From Phycisphaerae bacterium (GTDB lineage Bacteria; Planctomycetota; Phycisphaerae; UBA1845), in the NCBI GenBank assembly GCA_029260035.1, contig JAJDEA010000265.1:1-48406 (forward strand): a stretch of DNA of 48,406 bases. Reading direction: 5' to 3'. The notes under the pieces are model-generated. The model was not told the DNA's origin, did not search any database, and worked only from the letters and a program-made list of their open reading frames with translations. Made by a program: the position numbers and the translations under genes. This document shows positions 7,503 through 15,578 of this stretch, in pieces; the stretch's first letter is position 1, and each line of letters starts with the position of its first letter.

Positions 7503-8054
7503 ATGTTACGCCTACTTACTGACTCGGTTCGAGAGATCGAAACCCATGCTGTCCGTTCGTTGCCGGAAGAATGCTGCGGAGTCTTGATCGGCAGTCGTAC
7601 GACTAACGCTGCTGACGTACGACGAGTTGTGCGCGCAAAGAACATAACGACGGGCGATCCGAGATGCCATTATCAAGTAGATTGGCAGACTCTTTTTGAA
7701 TCGCTCAATTCAAGTCGTTCGGACGGCGAGTCGATCGTCGGATTCTACCATTCACACCCTGACGGCTCTTCGAGGCCTTCACAGAAAGACCTAGCCGAAG
7801 CCTGGGTAGGGGTATCCTATTTGATCGTGACTATTCAGGACCCGAAAGCAGGGTCGGCCATCGATACCCCCATCGCATCGAGTTTATCAAGCTGGCTGCA
7901 GGAATCGGAAGAAGAGCCATTTGCACAGGAAGCGATTTCGATTTCTGACGAGCACCAAGTGATTCAGCCATCGGCGCATAATGGAATTGGGACATTCGAC
8001 GTGCGCCGAGCGATCCACATAGGCGGTTGCGGGCCGAAAGACAAGCCTCATTGA
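7503..8054 (+). CDS. JAMM/MPN+ metalloprotease, Mec-like (M67 family)
   Basis: The 183-residue protein contains the full JAMM zinc-protease signature. A Glu sits in P-E-E-C-C-G-V-L-I-G (E22/E23), followed by H83-S-H85-P-x6-S93-x2-D96. Y-L-I-V follows, as in the Mec/RadC-like bacterial branch. In actinobacteria, Mec releases cysteine from the CysO-cysteine adduct next to a CysM synthase. Here the next gene, 163 bp downstream on the same strand, is a cysteine synthase, so a role in cysteine release from a carrier protein is a reasonable inference, though no carrier gene is visible. About 60 residues after the JAMM core are unassigned. No clear Shine-Dalgarno precedes the ATG. Confidence 0.85.
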   Translation: MLRLLTDSVREIETHAVRSLPEECCGVLIGSRTTNAADVRRVVRAKNITTGDPRCHYQVDWQTLFESLNSSRSDGESIVGFYHSHPDGSSRPSQKDLAEAWVGVSYLIVTIQDPKAGSAIDTPIASSLSSWLQESEEEPFAQEAISISDEHQVIQPSAHNGIGTFDVRRAIHIGGCGPKDKPH

Positions 8055-8217
8055 CACTGTTTTTGTGTGTCCCTATTCTTCAACCCTTGAAAACACTATT
8101 GCGGCCGAGAGCAATCTTCTTCTCCAGCAGCGACGCTAGTCAGGTTCCCTGTAGAGAGATCGCCTCGAAGACGTACATTGCAATCAACGAAACACTATAG
8201 CGGCACGGAGAGACGAC

Positions 8218-9165
8218 ATGAGCAATTCATTTGAGAACATTGTCAAGACGATTGGTCGAACCCCCATGGTCAAGATCGGGCGGATTATCGAAGGCTCAGC
8301 CACGGTATACGCCAAGCTGGAGTATTTTAATCCCCTATCGAGCGTGAAAGACCGGATTGGCTCCGCGATGATCGAAGCGGCGGAACGTGATGGCAAGATC
8401 ACGCCGGATACGCTGATTGTCGAGCCGACATCCGGCAATACCGGCATTGCTCTGGCATTCGTTTGCGCTGCGAAGAGATATAAACTGGCGCTAACCATGC
8501 CTGAAAGCATGTCCGTGGAGAGGCGCGGGATTTTGAAAGCATTGGGATCGTCTCTGGTGTTGACCCCTGCAGCGGATGGCATGAAAGGTGCCGTCGCTGC
8601 GGCAGAAAAGCTGATCACCGATACGCCGGACTCCTTCATGCCTCAGCAGTTTGACAATCCCGCCAATCCGGAAATTCACCGACAGACCACAGCCCAGGAA
8701 ATCTGGAACGATACGGATGGCAAAGCCGACATACTTGTGGCGGGCATTGGCACAGGCGGGACGATCACCGGCATTGGCGAGGCCCTGAAATCCAAAAAGC
8801 CATCGTTTCAATGTGTCGCGATTGAGCCTGGCGCATCCCCGGTCATCTCGCAAACTCGAGACGGAAAGCCACTTCAGCCCGGCAAGCACATGATCCAAGG
8901 AATCGGGGCGGGCTTCATCCCAGGTATATTGAACCTTGACGTCATTGACGATGTCGAGCATGTGACGAATGAAGATGCTTTCGAGTGGGCCCGCAGAGCA
9001 GCCATTCTTGAGGGCGTCTTTTGTGGAATCTCTTCCGGTGCAGCGTTATGTGTTGCGAATCGACTCGCCCAAAAGCCGGAGAACAAAGGCAAAGTCATTG
9101 TGGCGATTCTGCCCAGCGCTGGCGAACGATATCTTTCGACGCCGCTCTTTGCCGAAGCATCGTAG
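8218..9165 (+). CDS. cysK: Cysteine synthase (O-acetylserine sulfhydrylase)
   Basis: The 315-residue protein makes L-cysteine from O-acetyl-L-serine and sulfide using PLP. The Schiff-base lysine is K44 in N-P-L-S-S-V-K-D-R. The substrate loop T-S-G-N-T-G is at 71-76, the PLP phosphate loop is G-T-G-G-T-I-T-G near residue 180, and the Ser that contacts the ring nitrogen lies in G-I-S-S-G-A near residue 270. Length and motif order match CysK/CysM. GGAG lies seven bases before the ATG. The upstream neighbour is a Mec-like JAMM protease. A hairpin terminator follows 38 bp after the stop, so this is the end of the transcript. Confidence 0.95.
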   Translation: MSNSFENIVKTIGRTPMVKIGRIIEGSATVYAKLEYFNPLSSVKDRIGSAMIEAAERDGKITPDTLIVEPTSGNTGIALAFVCAAKRYKLALTMPESMSVERRGILKALGSSLVLTPAADGMKGAVAAAEKLITDTPDSFMPQQFDNPANPEIHRQTTAQEIWNDTDGKADILVAGIGTGGTITGIGEALKSKKPSFQCVAIEPGASPVISQTRDGKPLQPGKHMIQGIGAGFIPGILNLDVIDDVEHVTNEDAFEWARRAAILEGVFCGISSGAALCVANRLAQKPENKGKVIVAILPSAGERYLSTPLFAEAS

Positions 9166-9203
9166 CTCTTCGAAGGTGCTTCCTGCGACTACGGTTCAAC
9201 AAC

Positions 9204-9237
9204 GGCAGCCGTCATCCTATGGCGGCTGCCATTTTTT
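9204..9237 (+). terminator. Rho-independent terminator after cysK
   Basis: A perfect 8-bp stem GGCAGCCG/CGGCTGCC (9204-9211 with 9223-9230) with an 11-base loop is followed by ATTTTTT. This is the only hairpin in the window with a clear T run. Confidence 0.85.
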
Positions 9238-9774
9238 CAGCTAACCCATCAAATCGCGTGCAGGCGCAGTAACGAGCCAGCGTCGCGCATCGATAATCCA
9301 GCTTTGATCAGCGCGGGGTACGTCACAAATCAATCCATTTGACCCGACGCTTGCCGATTTCTATACTCGTTGTTGTCAGCGAATGAGCATTGGGTCCGGT
9401 TGAACGTGACGACCTTCCTTTGAATGCGGGGATGGCCGAGGTGGAATTATCGGCCTTTAGTATACCTTTAAGTCTCCGTTAGCGGGCTGATTCCGCTGGC
9501 CGAAAACGGTTGTGAAGCTGAAGGCGACAATGGTCGAATTGAACGGCATGGTTCGTTCTCTCTAGAGGGAGCAGTTTTCGATAAGCGCTAGCAACAGCAA
9601 TCGCTGACTGATCGATCGTACGTCCTCGCGGGCTACCAGCTTTATTTGCCCTCGCTCGTCGTACATCGCCGTTTCGAGATTGGCTCCTGGAAGAATAAAA
9701 TTGGGGTCGCTGAAATAAATCCAGTGCAGGTTCCGGCTGCACGTTTTATGTGACAAGAGCAAGACAGTTTTCAA
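9238..9774. other. Intergenic region before the kinase gene
   Basis: I see no convincing gene. A short hairpin GGCCGA/TCGGCC (9434-9439 with 9450-9455) followed by TTTAG may be a weak terminator or processing site. No clear promoter is seen before the kinase. Confidence 0.4.
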
Positions 9775-10770
9775 ATGTCTGTGGATATTCCAAATTATCG
9801 CGTAATCGAAAGGCTGGGCGAGGGCGCCAACAGCAAGATTTACCGCGCGCGGTGCATGCGCACCGGCAAGGACTACGCGGTCAAGATTGTCAAAATCGTA
9901 AAACCCGAAGACAGCAGCTTTGTTGATTTGCTTAAAGCGGAGAAAGCCATCGGTTCGACGATGGATCACGACACCATTCGCAAACTGTATGAGCTGCGCA
10001 TCATGCGCCGACGATTGTCGGTTCGCGGCGCAATTCTGTTCATGGAATATGTGGGCGGCGTCACAATGTCAGACCGTTCTTTCAAGTACTCGATGCGTGA
10101 GCTTCTCAGCTTTTTTTCGGAGGTGGCACAAGGACTACACGTCATGCACATGGCTGGGTGGGTCCACGCAGACTTAAAGCCCGAGAATATCATGGTCACG
10201 GCTGACAATCGAATCAAGCTGATCGACCTGGGGCAAAGCTCCAAAATTCGAGAGGCAAAGACGAAGGTTCAGGGCACAATTCACTACATGGCTCCGGAAC
10301 AATCGCAACGAGGTATACTGGACGAACGCACCGACGTGTTCGGCCTTGGCGCCGCGCTCCACCGTATTATTACGGGCAGTCCGCTCGCAACGGATATGAA
10401 TCAAACCGTCAACGTCCATTCTCAAGGCCTGGTCGGAAAACGCCTGGATCAAATCAGCAAGCCCTCGTTAGAGAGTCTCCACCCGAGCGTTTCGCGCTTG
10501 ATACTGGACTGCTGCCAGGAAGACCCGGCCAAAAGAATCGCACACATGCCTTCCTTGATCGAAAGGCTTGAACTTGTACGAACGAGCCTTGCCAAGCAGG
10601 CAGCCGCCACGCCAACCACAGCTGAAACCGATGATCCACATGATGAGCCGAGCGACGTCGAAGGCGAGTCACTGATGGACGCGATCACGGATGACATCGG
10701 CATGACGCCTGAAGGCTCCGACTCCGTTGACATCGAAAATATCGGCGACCTGGAAGATGGACGCGACTGA
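9775..10770 (+). CDS. Cytoplasmic Hanks-type Ser/Thr protein kinase
   Basis: The 331-residue protein is a kinase domain followed by an acidic tail. It has the Gly loop G-E-G-A-N-S (15-20), the ATP lysine in A-V-K (K37), the alphaC Glu E56, the catalytic loop H-A-D-L-K-P-E-N (131-138), D-L-G in place of D-F-G (151-153) and A-P-E-Q (173-176). The His in the catalytic loop is followed by Ala rather than Arg, so it is a non-RD kinase. About 60 residues after the kinase domain are rich in Asp and Glu and look disordered. I see no transmembrane segment or PASTA repeats, so it is probably soluble. No phosphatase or partner is adjacent, and the target is unknown. Confidence 0.92.
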   Translation: MSVDIPNYRVIERLGEGANSKIYRARCMRTGKDYAVKIVKIVKPEDSSFVDLLKAEKAIGSTMDHDTIRKLYELRIMRRRLSVRGAILFMEYVGGVTMSDRSFKYSMRELLSFFSEVAQGLHVMHMAGWVHADLKPENIMVTADNRIKLIDLGQSSKIREAKTKVQGTIHYMAPEQSQRGILDERTDVFGLGAALHRIITGSPLATDMNQTVNVHSQGLVGKRLDQISKPSLESLHPSVSRLILDCCQEDPAKRIAHMPSLIERLELVRTSLAKQAAATPTTAETDDPHDEPSDVEGESLMDAITDDIGMTPEGSDSVDIENIGDLEDGRD

Positions 10771-10947
10771 ACCAATTCAGCTTCGACCGGACCGGCACCG
10801 ACAACATCGCGACGCGCCTCTACGAGAATCCTCGTTGAATTCCTAATAAAGCACAGAAAAAAACAATTACGCAACTCCTTTCACAGGCGGTGTTTAGGCT
10901 CTGTCATCGATTGTCGAACCGAATCCTTCATTGATTTGTCACGATGG

Positions 10948-10963
10948 CGGCACGAAAAATGCA
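10948..10963 (+). promoter_or_regulatory. Candidate sigma-54 promoter for the FG-GAP gene
   Basis: The sequence CGGCACG-AAAA-ATGCA has the invariant GG and GC dinucleotides at correct spacing, with one mismatch in each element against TGGCACG-N4-TTGCA. It lies 70 bp before the FG-GAP start codon. Confidence 0.4.
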
Positions 10964-11033
10964 CGGGCATTTTCGACAGAAGTTTCTCGGATTTCGGGGT
11001 TCACCATGCCTATCATTCCAACAGGGGTTAATC

Positions 11034-12683
11034 ATGAGACGACATTGCACAATCTGTTTTGTTTGCTATATGGCGGTTTTTTCCGGCGGACTTCCGGCTG
11101 AGCCTACCTTGGCGGCGTCCTGCCCGCCGTTGTACACGCTGGACGGCGAGGATCCATTTGATCACTTCGGGGGCGGGGTCGCGGGGGTCGGCGACGTGAA
11201 CCACGATGGCTGCGATGACTTCATCGTCGGTGCGGTCGGGTGGAAAACGCCTTTCCCTGATCGCGAATTCCAAGGTAAAGTCTACCTTTATTCCGGATTG
11301 GACGGACAACTGATCCGTTCCTGGCTTGGCGATCCGAATAACTCCGGAGCGTTTGGCTTCAAAATAGCTGGTGCTGGTGATGTGAATAACGACGGCACAC
11401 CGGATGTGATTGTCGGAGCTTATTTGTTCATAGGGGCACCGGGCCAAAGCTCCGGACGCGTATACGTGTTTTCCGGCGAAACAGGCGAGACGATATGGCA
11501 GTTCGATGGTATGCGACTCCGTGGCCGGTTTGGGTTGTCGGTGGCTGGTGCCGGCGACGTAAACAAGGATGGGTATGACGATGTTGTCGTTGGCGAGCCG
11601 GGGGAGAACACCAGCCAGGTCGATTTCCCCGGCAATGTGTATCTCTACTCCGGCGCCACCGGCGAGTTGCTTTGGACGCAGACTGGGGAAAACATCAATG
11701 ACTCTTTTGGTTGGTCTGTCTCCGGAATGGGAGATTTTGACGGGGACGGAACCCGAGACGTCGTAGTAGGCGCCACGTTGGCTGGCCCTGAGGGCCGGGT
11801 GTACATCCTATCAGGCGTGGATGGGAGTGTCCTGCTGTGCATTGATGGGGAGCAGGTTTCTTCGATATTTGGAAATTCCGTATCCGGGGTCGGCGACATG
11901 GACCGCGACGGTTTTGACGACATTGTCGTAGGTGCGTATCGATTCGCCGTTGCGCCCAGCAGTTATGACCTTGGTAAGGTCTATGTGTTCGGCGGGCCGG
12001 ACGGCCACCTGATCCGTTCGTGGGTGGGCGAAACGCCGAGCTTTCTGGGATTCTCGGTAAGCGGCGCAGGCGACGTGAATGGCGACGACGTGCCGGATGT
12101 CGTCGCAGGTGCTTATGGCTTTTCCGGTTCGCGCGGCAAGGTTTTGGTCTATTCAGGGAAAACCGGAGACGTCATACGATCCTGGGAAGGTGAGAAGGGG
12201 TTCGATGCTTTTGGCGTCGCGGTGTCCGGTGCGGGCGACGTGGACGGGGATGGGTTGATGGATGTGGTGGTTGGCGCGGATTGGGCGGAAGGACTGTCGA
12301 GCCATACGGAACGTGGCAAGGTCTATGTCTACAAGCCGCTTATCTTCGGAGATTGCGACTGCGATCAGGGAATTGAGCTGGCCGATGCGGCAGTCATCAT
12401 GTCGTGCATGAATCTGTCGGCGAGCACGGCCGCGCTGCCGGCAAGCTGTCTCTGCGCTGATTTCGATGCAGATGGTGACGTGGACTTGTCAGACTATAAC
12501 GCGTTTCAAACCCAAATCGAAGTCGTCAGCGATTGCTGCTTCGGCCATGCAAGCCCGGGGTGCGACGTGCTCACATGTCAGGATACCGTCTGCCCCACGG
12601 ACCTTTTCTGCTGTAACACACTCTGGGATTTTATCTGCGCCGACGAAGCGGTGGACCTGTGCCCGCAATGGTGCGGCAACTGA
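11034..12683 (+). CDS. Secreted seven-bladed FG-GAP protein with dockerin-like and Cys-rich tails
   Basis: The 549-residue protein has a signal peptide (M-R-R-H-C-T ... L-A-A-S-C) and then seven repeats of the form F-G-x-x-V-x-G-x-G-D-x-(D/N)-x-D-G-x-x-D-x-x-V-G-A, the number expected for an integrin-type beta-propeller. Each repeat has a Ca-binding D-x-(N/D)-x-D-G loop. A dockerin-like pair follows: a degenerate D-C-D-C-D-Q-G-I-E-L-A-D loop and a canonical D-F-D-A-D-G-D-V-D-L-S-D. The last about 50 residues are a Cys knot-like unit with D-C-C-F-G-H, F-C-C-N-T-L-W-D-F-I-C-A and a terminal W-C-G-N. I chose the ATG at 11034 because AGGGG lies six bases upstream. A surface or matrix role is likely. 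It is monocistronic. Confidence 0.88.
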   Translation: MRRHCTICFVCYMAVFSGGLPAEPTLAASCPPLYTLDGEDPFDHFGGGVAGVGDVNHDGCDDFIVGAVGWKTPFPDREFQGKVYLYSGLDGQLIRSWLGDPNNSGAFGFKIAGAGDVNNDGTPDVIVGAYLFIGAPGQSSGRVYVFSGETGETIWQFDGMRLRGRFGLSVAGAGDVNKDGYDDVVVGEPGENTSQVDFPGNVYLYSGATGELLWTQTGENINDSFGWSVSGMGDFDGDGTRDVVVGATLAGPEGRVYILSGVDGSVLLCIDGEQVSSIFGNSVSGVGDMDRDGFDDIVVGAYRFAVAPSSYDLGKVYVFGGPDGHLIRSWVGETPSFLGFSVSGAGDVNGDDVPDVVAGAYGFSGSRGKVLVYSGKTGDVIRSWEGEKGFDAFGVAVSGAGDVDGDGLMDVVVGADWAEGLSSHTERGKVYVYKPLIFGDCDCDQGIELADAAVIMSCMNLSASTAALPASCLCADFDADGDVDLSDYNAFQTQIEVVSDCCFGHASPGCDVLTCQDTVCPTDLFCCNTLWDFICADEAVDLCPQWCGN

Positions 12684-12893
12684 TTCTTGCGCCTGTTATG
12701 CCCGTTTGGTGCGCTGATGGGCGATTGCAGGTATGGTTCGCGACTATGGATGGCAAGGGGGTGATATGATGACGGTCTGACAATCGATGCTAACGGGAGA
12801 AAAAGCAGCCCGTGCAGAGGCGACAGATCTGTGCATAATAGTCTGCGTGATTGGTCAACTTTACGTCATTAGCATGAATTGAGGGCGAGTTCT

Positions 12894-13577
12894 ATGGAAT
12901 CCAATTGGAATACAATGAAATTATGTTTTCTATTCGCTACAGCAACACTTCCCATCCTCGGGTGTTCGGCTACTGAAAGCCGTAGGGCAATCGAGGTCAA
13001 TGCAGTCAAGAGTCGAGGAACCGCTTACTCCGGACCAAAGCATCGTTTGGTTATTGGAGAGTTCAAAAACAGATCCCCTTACATGAGCGGTATTTTCTCC
13101 GACGATAAGGATCGGCTTGGTGCTCAGGCGCGCAACATCCTCATGACGCATCTTACGCAAAGCAAACGCTTTGTAATGATGGACCGTGACAACATGAGCA
13201 ACCTAGCAACCGAAGCGAAATATGCGGGAGCCCAACAATCGATCACTGGGGGGCAGATTGTACTTACTGGCGCCGTCACGGAATTTGGCAGACGGGAGGT
13301 CGGAAGTCACCATTCGATTTTCCACCGCTCTCGAACTCAAATTGCCTATGCAAAGGTCACGCTATCCATTGTAGACGTAAAGACTTCGCAAGTTCAGTTT
13401 TCTTGCCAAGGAGCTGGCGAATTCGACCTGAAGGACAGCGGCGTTCTTGGCTTTGGATCGACAGCCGGTTACGACGCAACCTTAGCGGACAAAGTCTTAA
13501 ACCTTTCGATGATCGAAGCCGTTGATCGTTTGGTTGAAGGCCTCGAAAATAATGAATGGACTAGTGTCGTGGAGTAG
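12894..13577 (+). CDS. CsgG-family outer-membrane lipoprotein
   Basis: This 227-residue lipoprotein has a signal peptide with lipobox L-P-I-L-G-C (Cys24). The mature part follows the CsgG/curli-assembly pattern: V-I-G-E-F-K-N-R-S near the start, L-L-x-T-H-L-like segment, F-V-M-M-D-R-D-N-M, then I-V-L-T-G-A-V-T-E-F-G and a repeat-rich beta region with V-T-L-S-I-V-D-V-K-T. GAGGG lies eight bases before the ATG. It heads a three-gene operon: six bases separate it from a DUF4810 lipoprotein, and that gene overlaps a DUF799 lipoprotein. The same trio is known in proteobacteria, including the Neisseria GNA1162 locus. An envelope complex or secretion channel is implied; the substrate is unknown. Confidence 0.87.
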   Translation: MESNWNTMKLCFLFATATLPILGCSATESRRAIEVNAVKSRGTAYSGPKHRLVIGEFKNRSPYMSGIFSDDKDRLGAQARNILMTHLTQSKRFVMMDRDNMSNLATEAKYAGAQQSITGGQIVLTGAVTEFGRREVGSHHSIFHRSRTQIAYAKVTLSIVDVKTSQVQFSCQGAGEFDLKDSGVLGFGSTAGYDATLADKVLNLSMIEAVDRLVEGLENNEWTSVVE

Positions 13578-13583
13578 GCGTAC

Positions 13584-13928
13584 ATGAAATCAAGATTCCG
13601 TCTAATCGCAATTTTGTTGTTGTTTTGTGAAGTCGGGTGCCAAAGAACGCTCTACGACTGGGGAAGTTACGAACGATCGGTATTCAATATGTACTCCAGC
13701 CGGGAGGACTTCAGTGCCGCAACTGAAATCGACCGCCTACAGAAGGAGGTCGAGCGAACGGAGCGAAAGAATCGCGCAATTCCACCAGGCAAGATGGCTC
13801 ATCTCGGTTACTTGTATCTGATGGCTGGTGACAACGAGCGCGCACAAGCATGCTTTGAGAAGGAGCGCCAACTTTTCCCAGAAGGCGGCAAGTTCATGGA
13901 GTTTCTTCTTGGGAGAATGCAAGGATGA
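13584..13928 (+). CDS. DUF4810 lipoprotein
   Basis: The 114-residue protein has a short signal peptide ending in the lipobox C-E-V-G-C. It is followed by the family-typical Y-D-W-G-S-Y-E. The remainder is helical and TPR-like (P-P-G-K-M-A-H-L-G-Y-L-Y-L then A-C-F-E-K-E-R-Q-L-F-P-E), which matches DUF4810. The length is normal. The stop codon overlaps the next start (ATGA at 13925-13928), so translation is coupled. It probably acts as a partner of the CsgG-like and DUF799 lipoproteins on either side. Confidence 0.85.
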   Translation: MKSRFRLIAILLLFCEVGCQRTLYDWGSYERSVFNMYSSREDFSAATEIDRLQKEVERTERKNRAIPPGKMAHLGYLYLMAGDNERAQACFEKERQLFPEGGKFMEFLLGRMQG

Positions 13929-14629
13929 GACTTCCATCGTTGATACTGATTGGATTGTGCTTGCTCGCCGCGCATGGATGCAAAGTTGCGCGCACCGACT
14001 ACCGCACTTATCTTGACAACTTTCCAAAATCGATCTTGGTTCTTCCACCGATAAACGAATCGCTCGAAGTCCAGGCGTCCGGCATGTTTCTCTCGACGAT
14101 TACAGCGCTGCTCTCCGAACGAGGCTATTACGTCCTTCCTGTAGCGGTTGTTGACGCAGTCTTGAAAAGCGAAGGAGTTCCGCTTCCGCCAGAAATGCAC
14201 CAAGTTTCACTTGAGAAACTCGAAGAAGTGTTTCATCCAGATGCTGTGCTGTATATAAGGATAAAGAAGTGGACCACAACCTACTATGTGCTAAACGCAA
14301 CGACCACCGTTGTGCTTGATTATCGCCTAGTCGACGCCGACACAAAACTCAATCTTTGGCGATGGCAACAAGCATTTCAATATAGTCCGAGCAACCAGCA
14401 AAGCGACTTGGTTGGGATGGTCATTGTCGCGGCCGTGCATGCGGCTGAAAGTGGTTCCGGTCGCCTTGAGCGTGACGTTGCGGTGGCTGCTAATCAAACG
14501 GCTTTTTATTTACCGCGCCACGGCCTCCTGACAGGCGCTAGACATCCTCAATATCAAATGGACCTTGAAAAAACGAAGCAGGAACAGTTGAAGCTAGAGC
14601 AGAAACGGGCCAAGGCTGCCGGGCAATGA
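13925..14629 (+). CDS. DUF799 (GNA1162-like) lipoprotein
   Basis: The 234-residue protein starts with a lipoprotein signal ending A-A-H-G-C. Mature residues begin K-V-A-R-T-D-Y-R-T-Y and then P-K-S-I-L-V-L-P-P-I-N-E-S, the hallmark of DUF799. Further on, H-P-D-A-V-L-Y-I-R-I-K-K-W and V-V-L-D-Y-R-L-V-D fit the CsgG-like alpha/beta core reported for GNA1162. The C-terminal 35 residues are a charged K/E/Q-rich helix. It is the last gene of the CsgG-DUF4810-DUF799 operon and is translationally coupled to its neighbour. It probably resides in the outer membrane facing the periplasm. Confidence 0.87.
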   Translation: MRLPSLILIGLCLLAAHGCKVARTDYRTYLDNFPKSILVLPPINESLEVQASGMFLSTITALLSERGYYVLPVAVVDAVLKSEGVPLPPEMHQVSLEKLEEVFHPDAVLYIRIKKWTTTYYVLNATTTVVLDYRLVDADTKLNLWRWQQAFQYSPSNQQSDLVGMVIVAAVHAAESGSGRLERDVAVAANQTAFYLPRHGLLTGARHPQYQMDLEKTKQEQLKLEQKRAKAAGQ

Positions 14630-14686
14630 CCTTTTAGCAGCATCAAATTACCGCAAGTCGATCACGCCCCACAATGGTCTCAGGTC

Positions 14687-15301
14687 TCAAGGCGCGACCT
14701 TCGCTTCTCCCCCCAATCGACCTGACGCAGTCAGCCAAGTGGCCGCTATCACGCCGCCGAGCAGATTGAACACGAGATCGACCAGCGTGTTCTTATAGCC
14801 TCCGACGCCCGTTTCGGGAAACGTAAGCACGGCGATGAACTCGACGATTTCGTTGAGCGCTCCAAAGCCGGACCCCATCAGCACGATGAGAAAAAACAGG
14901 CATCCTGTTCGGCCAACTCCCTCTTTCAGGTAGGGGCAGAGCAGATGATGACAAATCAATGTCGCTACGCCAAAGCCGAACAGATGCACGACTTGATCGT
15001 AGCGCAGAATATGCAATGGCTCATAAACCGGAATCAGCATCAAACCGTATAGCACATCTTCGCCGAGCGAGACGTTCCCCCCTGCCATGTGCAAAAAGCC
15101 CCAGACGGTCAGCCCCCAGAGGATGGGCGGGCCGAACTGTACCGAACGCTGTTTCCAGAGAATCAACCCGCCATCAAGCAATATGACGCCTACATATAAG
15201 AGAAATTCGTAGTTCGCCCGGCCAATAGCCAACAAAGTGAAGATGGGGATGTAAATCGCGTTCACGATGGCGATTGGTATTTCGCGCCTGGTGAGAATCA
15301 T
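14687..15301 (-). CDS. YjdF/DUF2238-like polytopic membrane protein
   Basis: The 204-residue protein has about six hydrophobic helices. Conserved segments include Y-D-Q-V-V-H-L-F-G-F-G, F-G-A-L-N-E-I-V-E-F and Y-K-N-T-L-V-D-L-V-F-N-L-L-G-G. This set of acidic and His residues within helices is typical of the DUF2238 (YjdF) family, whose function is not settled. I place the start at 15301 (M-I-L-T-R-R-E-I-P); an upstream start at 15349 would add 16 residues. The Shine-Dalgarno is weak. It converges with the lipoprotein operon on its left and is divergent from the Rrf2 regulator on its right. Confidence 0.75.
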   Translation of the reverse strand: MILTRREIPIAIVNAIYIPIFTLLAIGRANYEFLLYVGVILLDGGLILWKQRSVQFGPPILWGLTVWGFLHMAGGNVSLGEDVLYGLMLIPVYEPLHILRYDQVVHLFGFGVATLICHHLLCPYLKEGVGRTGCLFFLIVLMGSGFGALNEIVEFIAVLTFPETGVGGYKNTLVDLVFNLLGGVIAATWLTASGRLGGEAKVAP

Positions 15302-15517
15302 AAACTCATTATGGCCCGGAACGGGGATGCATACCAGACTGCCCCACAACGGAGAGTGATGGGGGTTCGTGATGGAAACGTTGGTTGGTTCCGAGACAGC
15401 GGGTTTCTCAGCAGAGACGGAATCAACAATGAGAAATCAAATGACACCTTGTTTCCAGTTTTCACAGCTTGCGGTATGTTCTGTGGGGGCTTTTTTGTTA
15501 ACATAGAGACGCCAAGG

Positions 15518-15546
15518 TTGACAATTTCCCGCAAACAAGATATCAC
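15518..15546 (+). promoter_or_regulatory. Sigma-70-type promoter of the Rrf2 gene
   Basis: There is a perfect -35 TTGACA (15518-15523), an ideal 17-bp spacer, and -10 TATCAC (15541-15546). The start codon is 33 bp after the -10 box. Confidence 0.7.
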
Positions 15547-15553
15547 CATCTTG
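15536..15553 (+). promoter_or_regulatory. Candidate Rrf2-family operator over the -10 box
   Basis: CAAGAT-ATCACC-ATCTTG is a perfect 6-bp inverted repeat whose spacer is the -10 region itself. The AAGAT half-site recalls NsrR-type operators. Autoregulation by the downstream gene is inferred. Confidence 0.55.
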
Positions 15554-15578
15554 ATATGCCAATAGAGGTCTTGAGAAC

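Noticed and set aside
9434..9460. Hairpin GGCCGA/TCGGCC as a terminator
   Set aside because: Only six pairs and a weak T stretch, with no gene end nearby.
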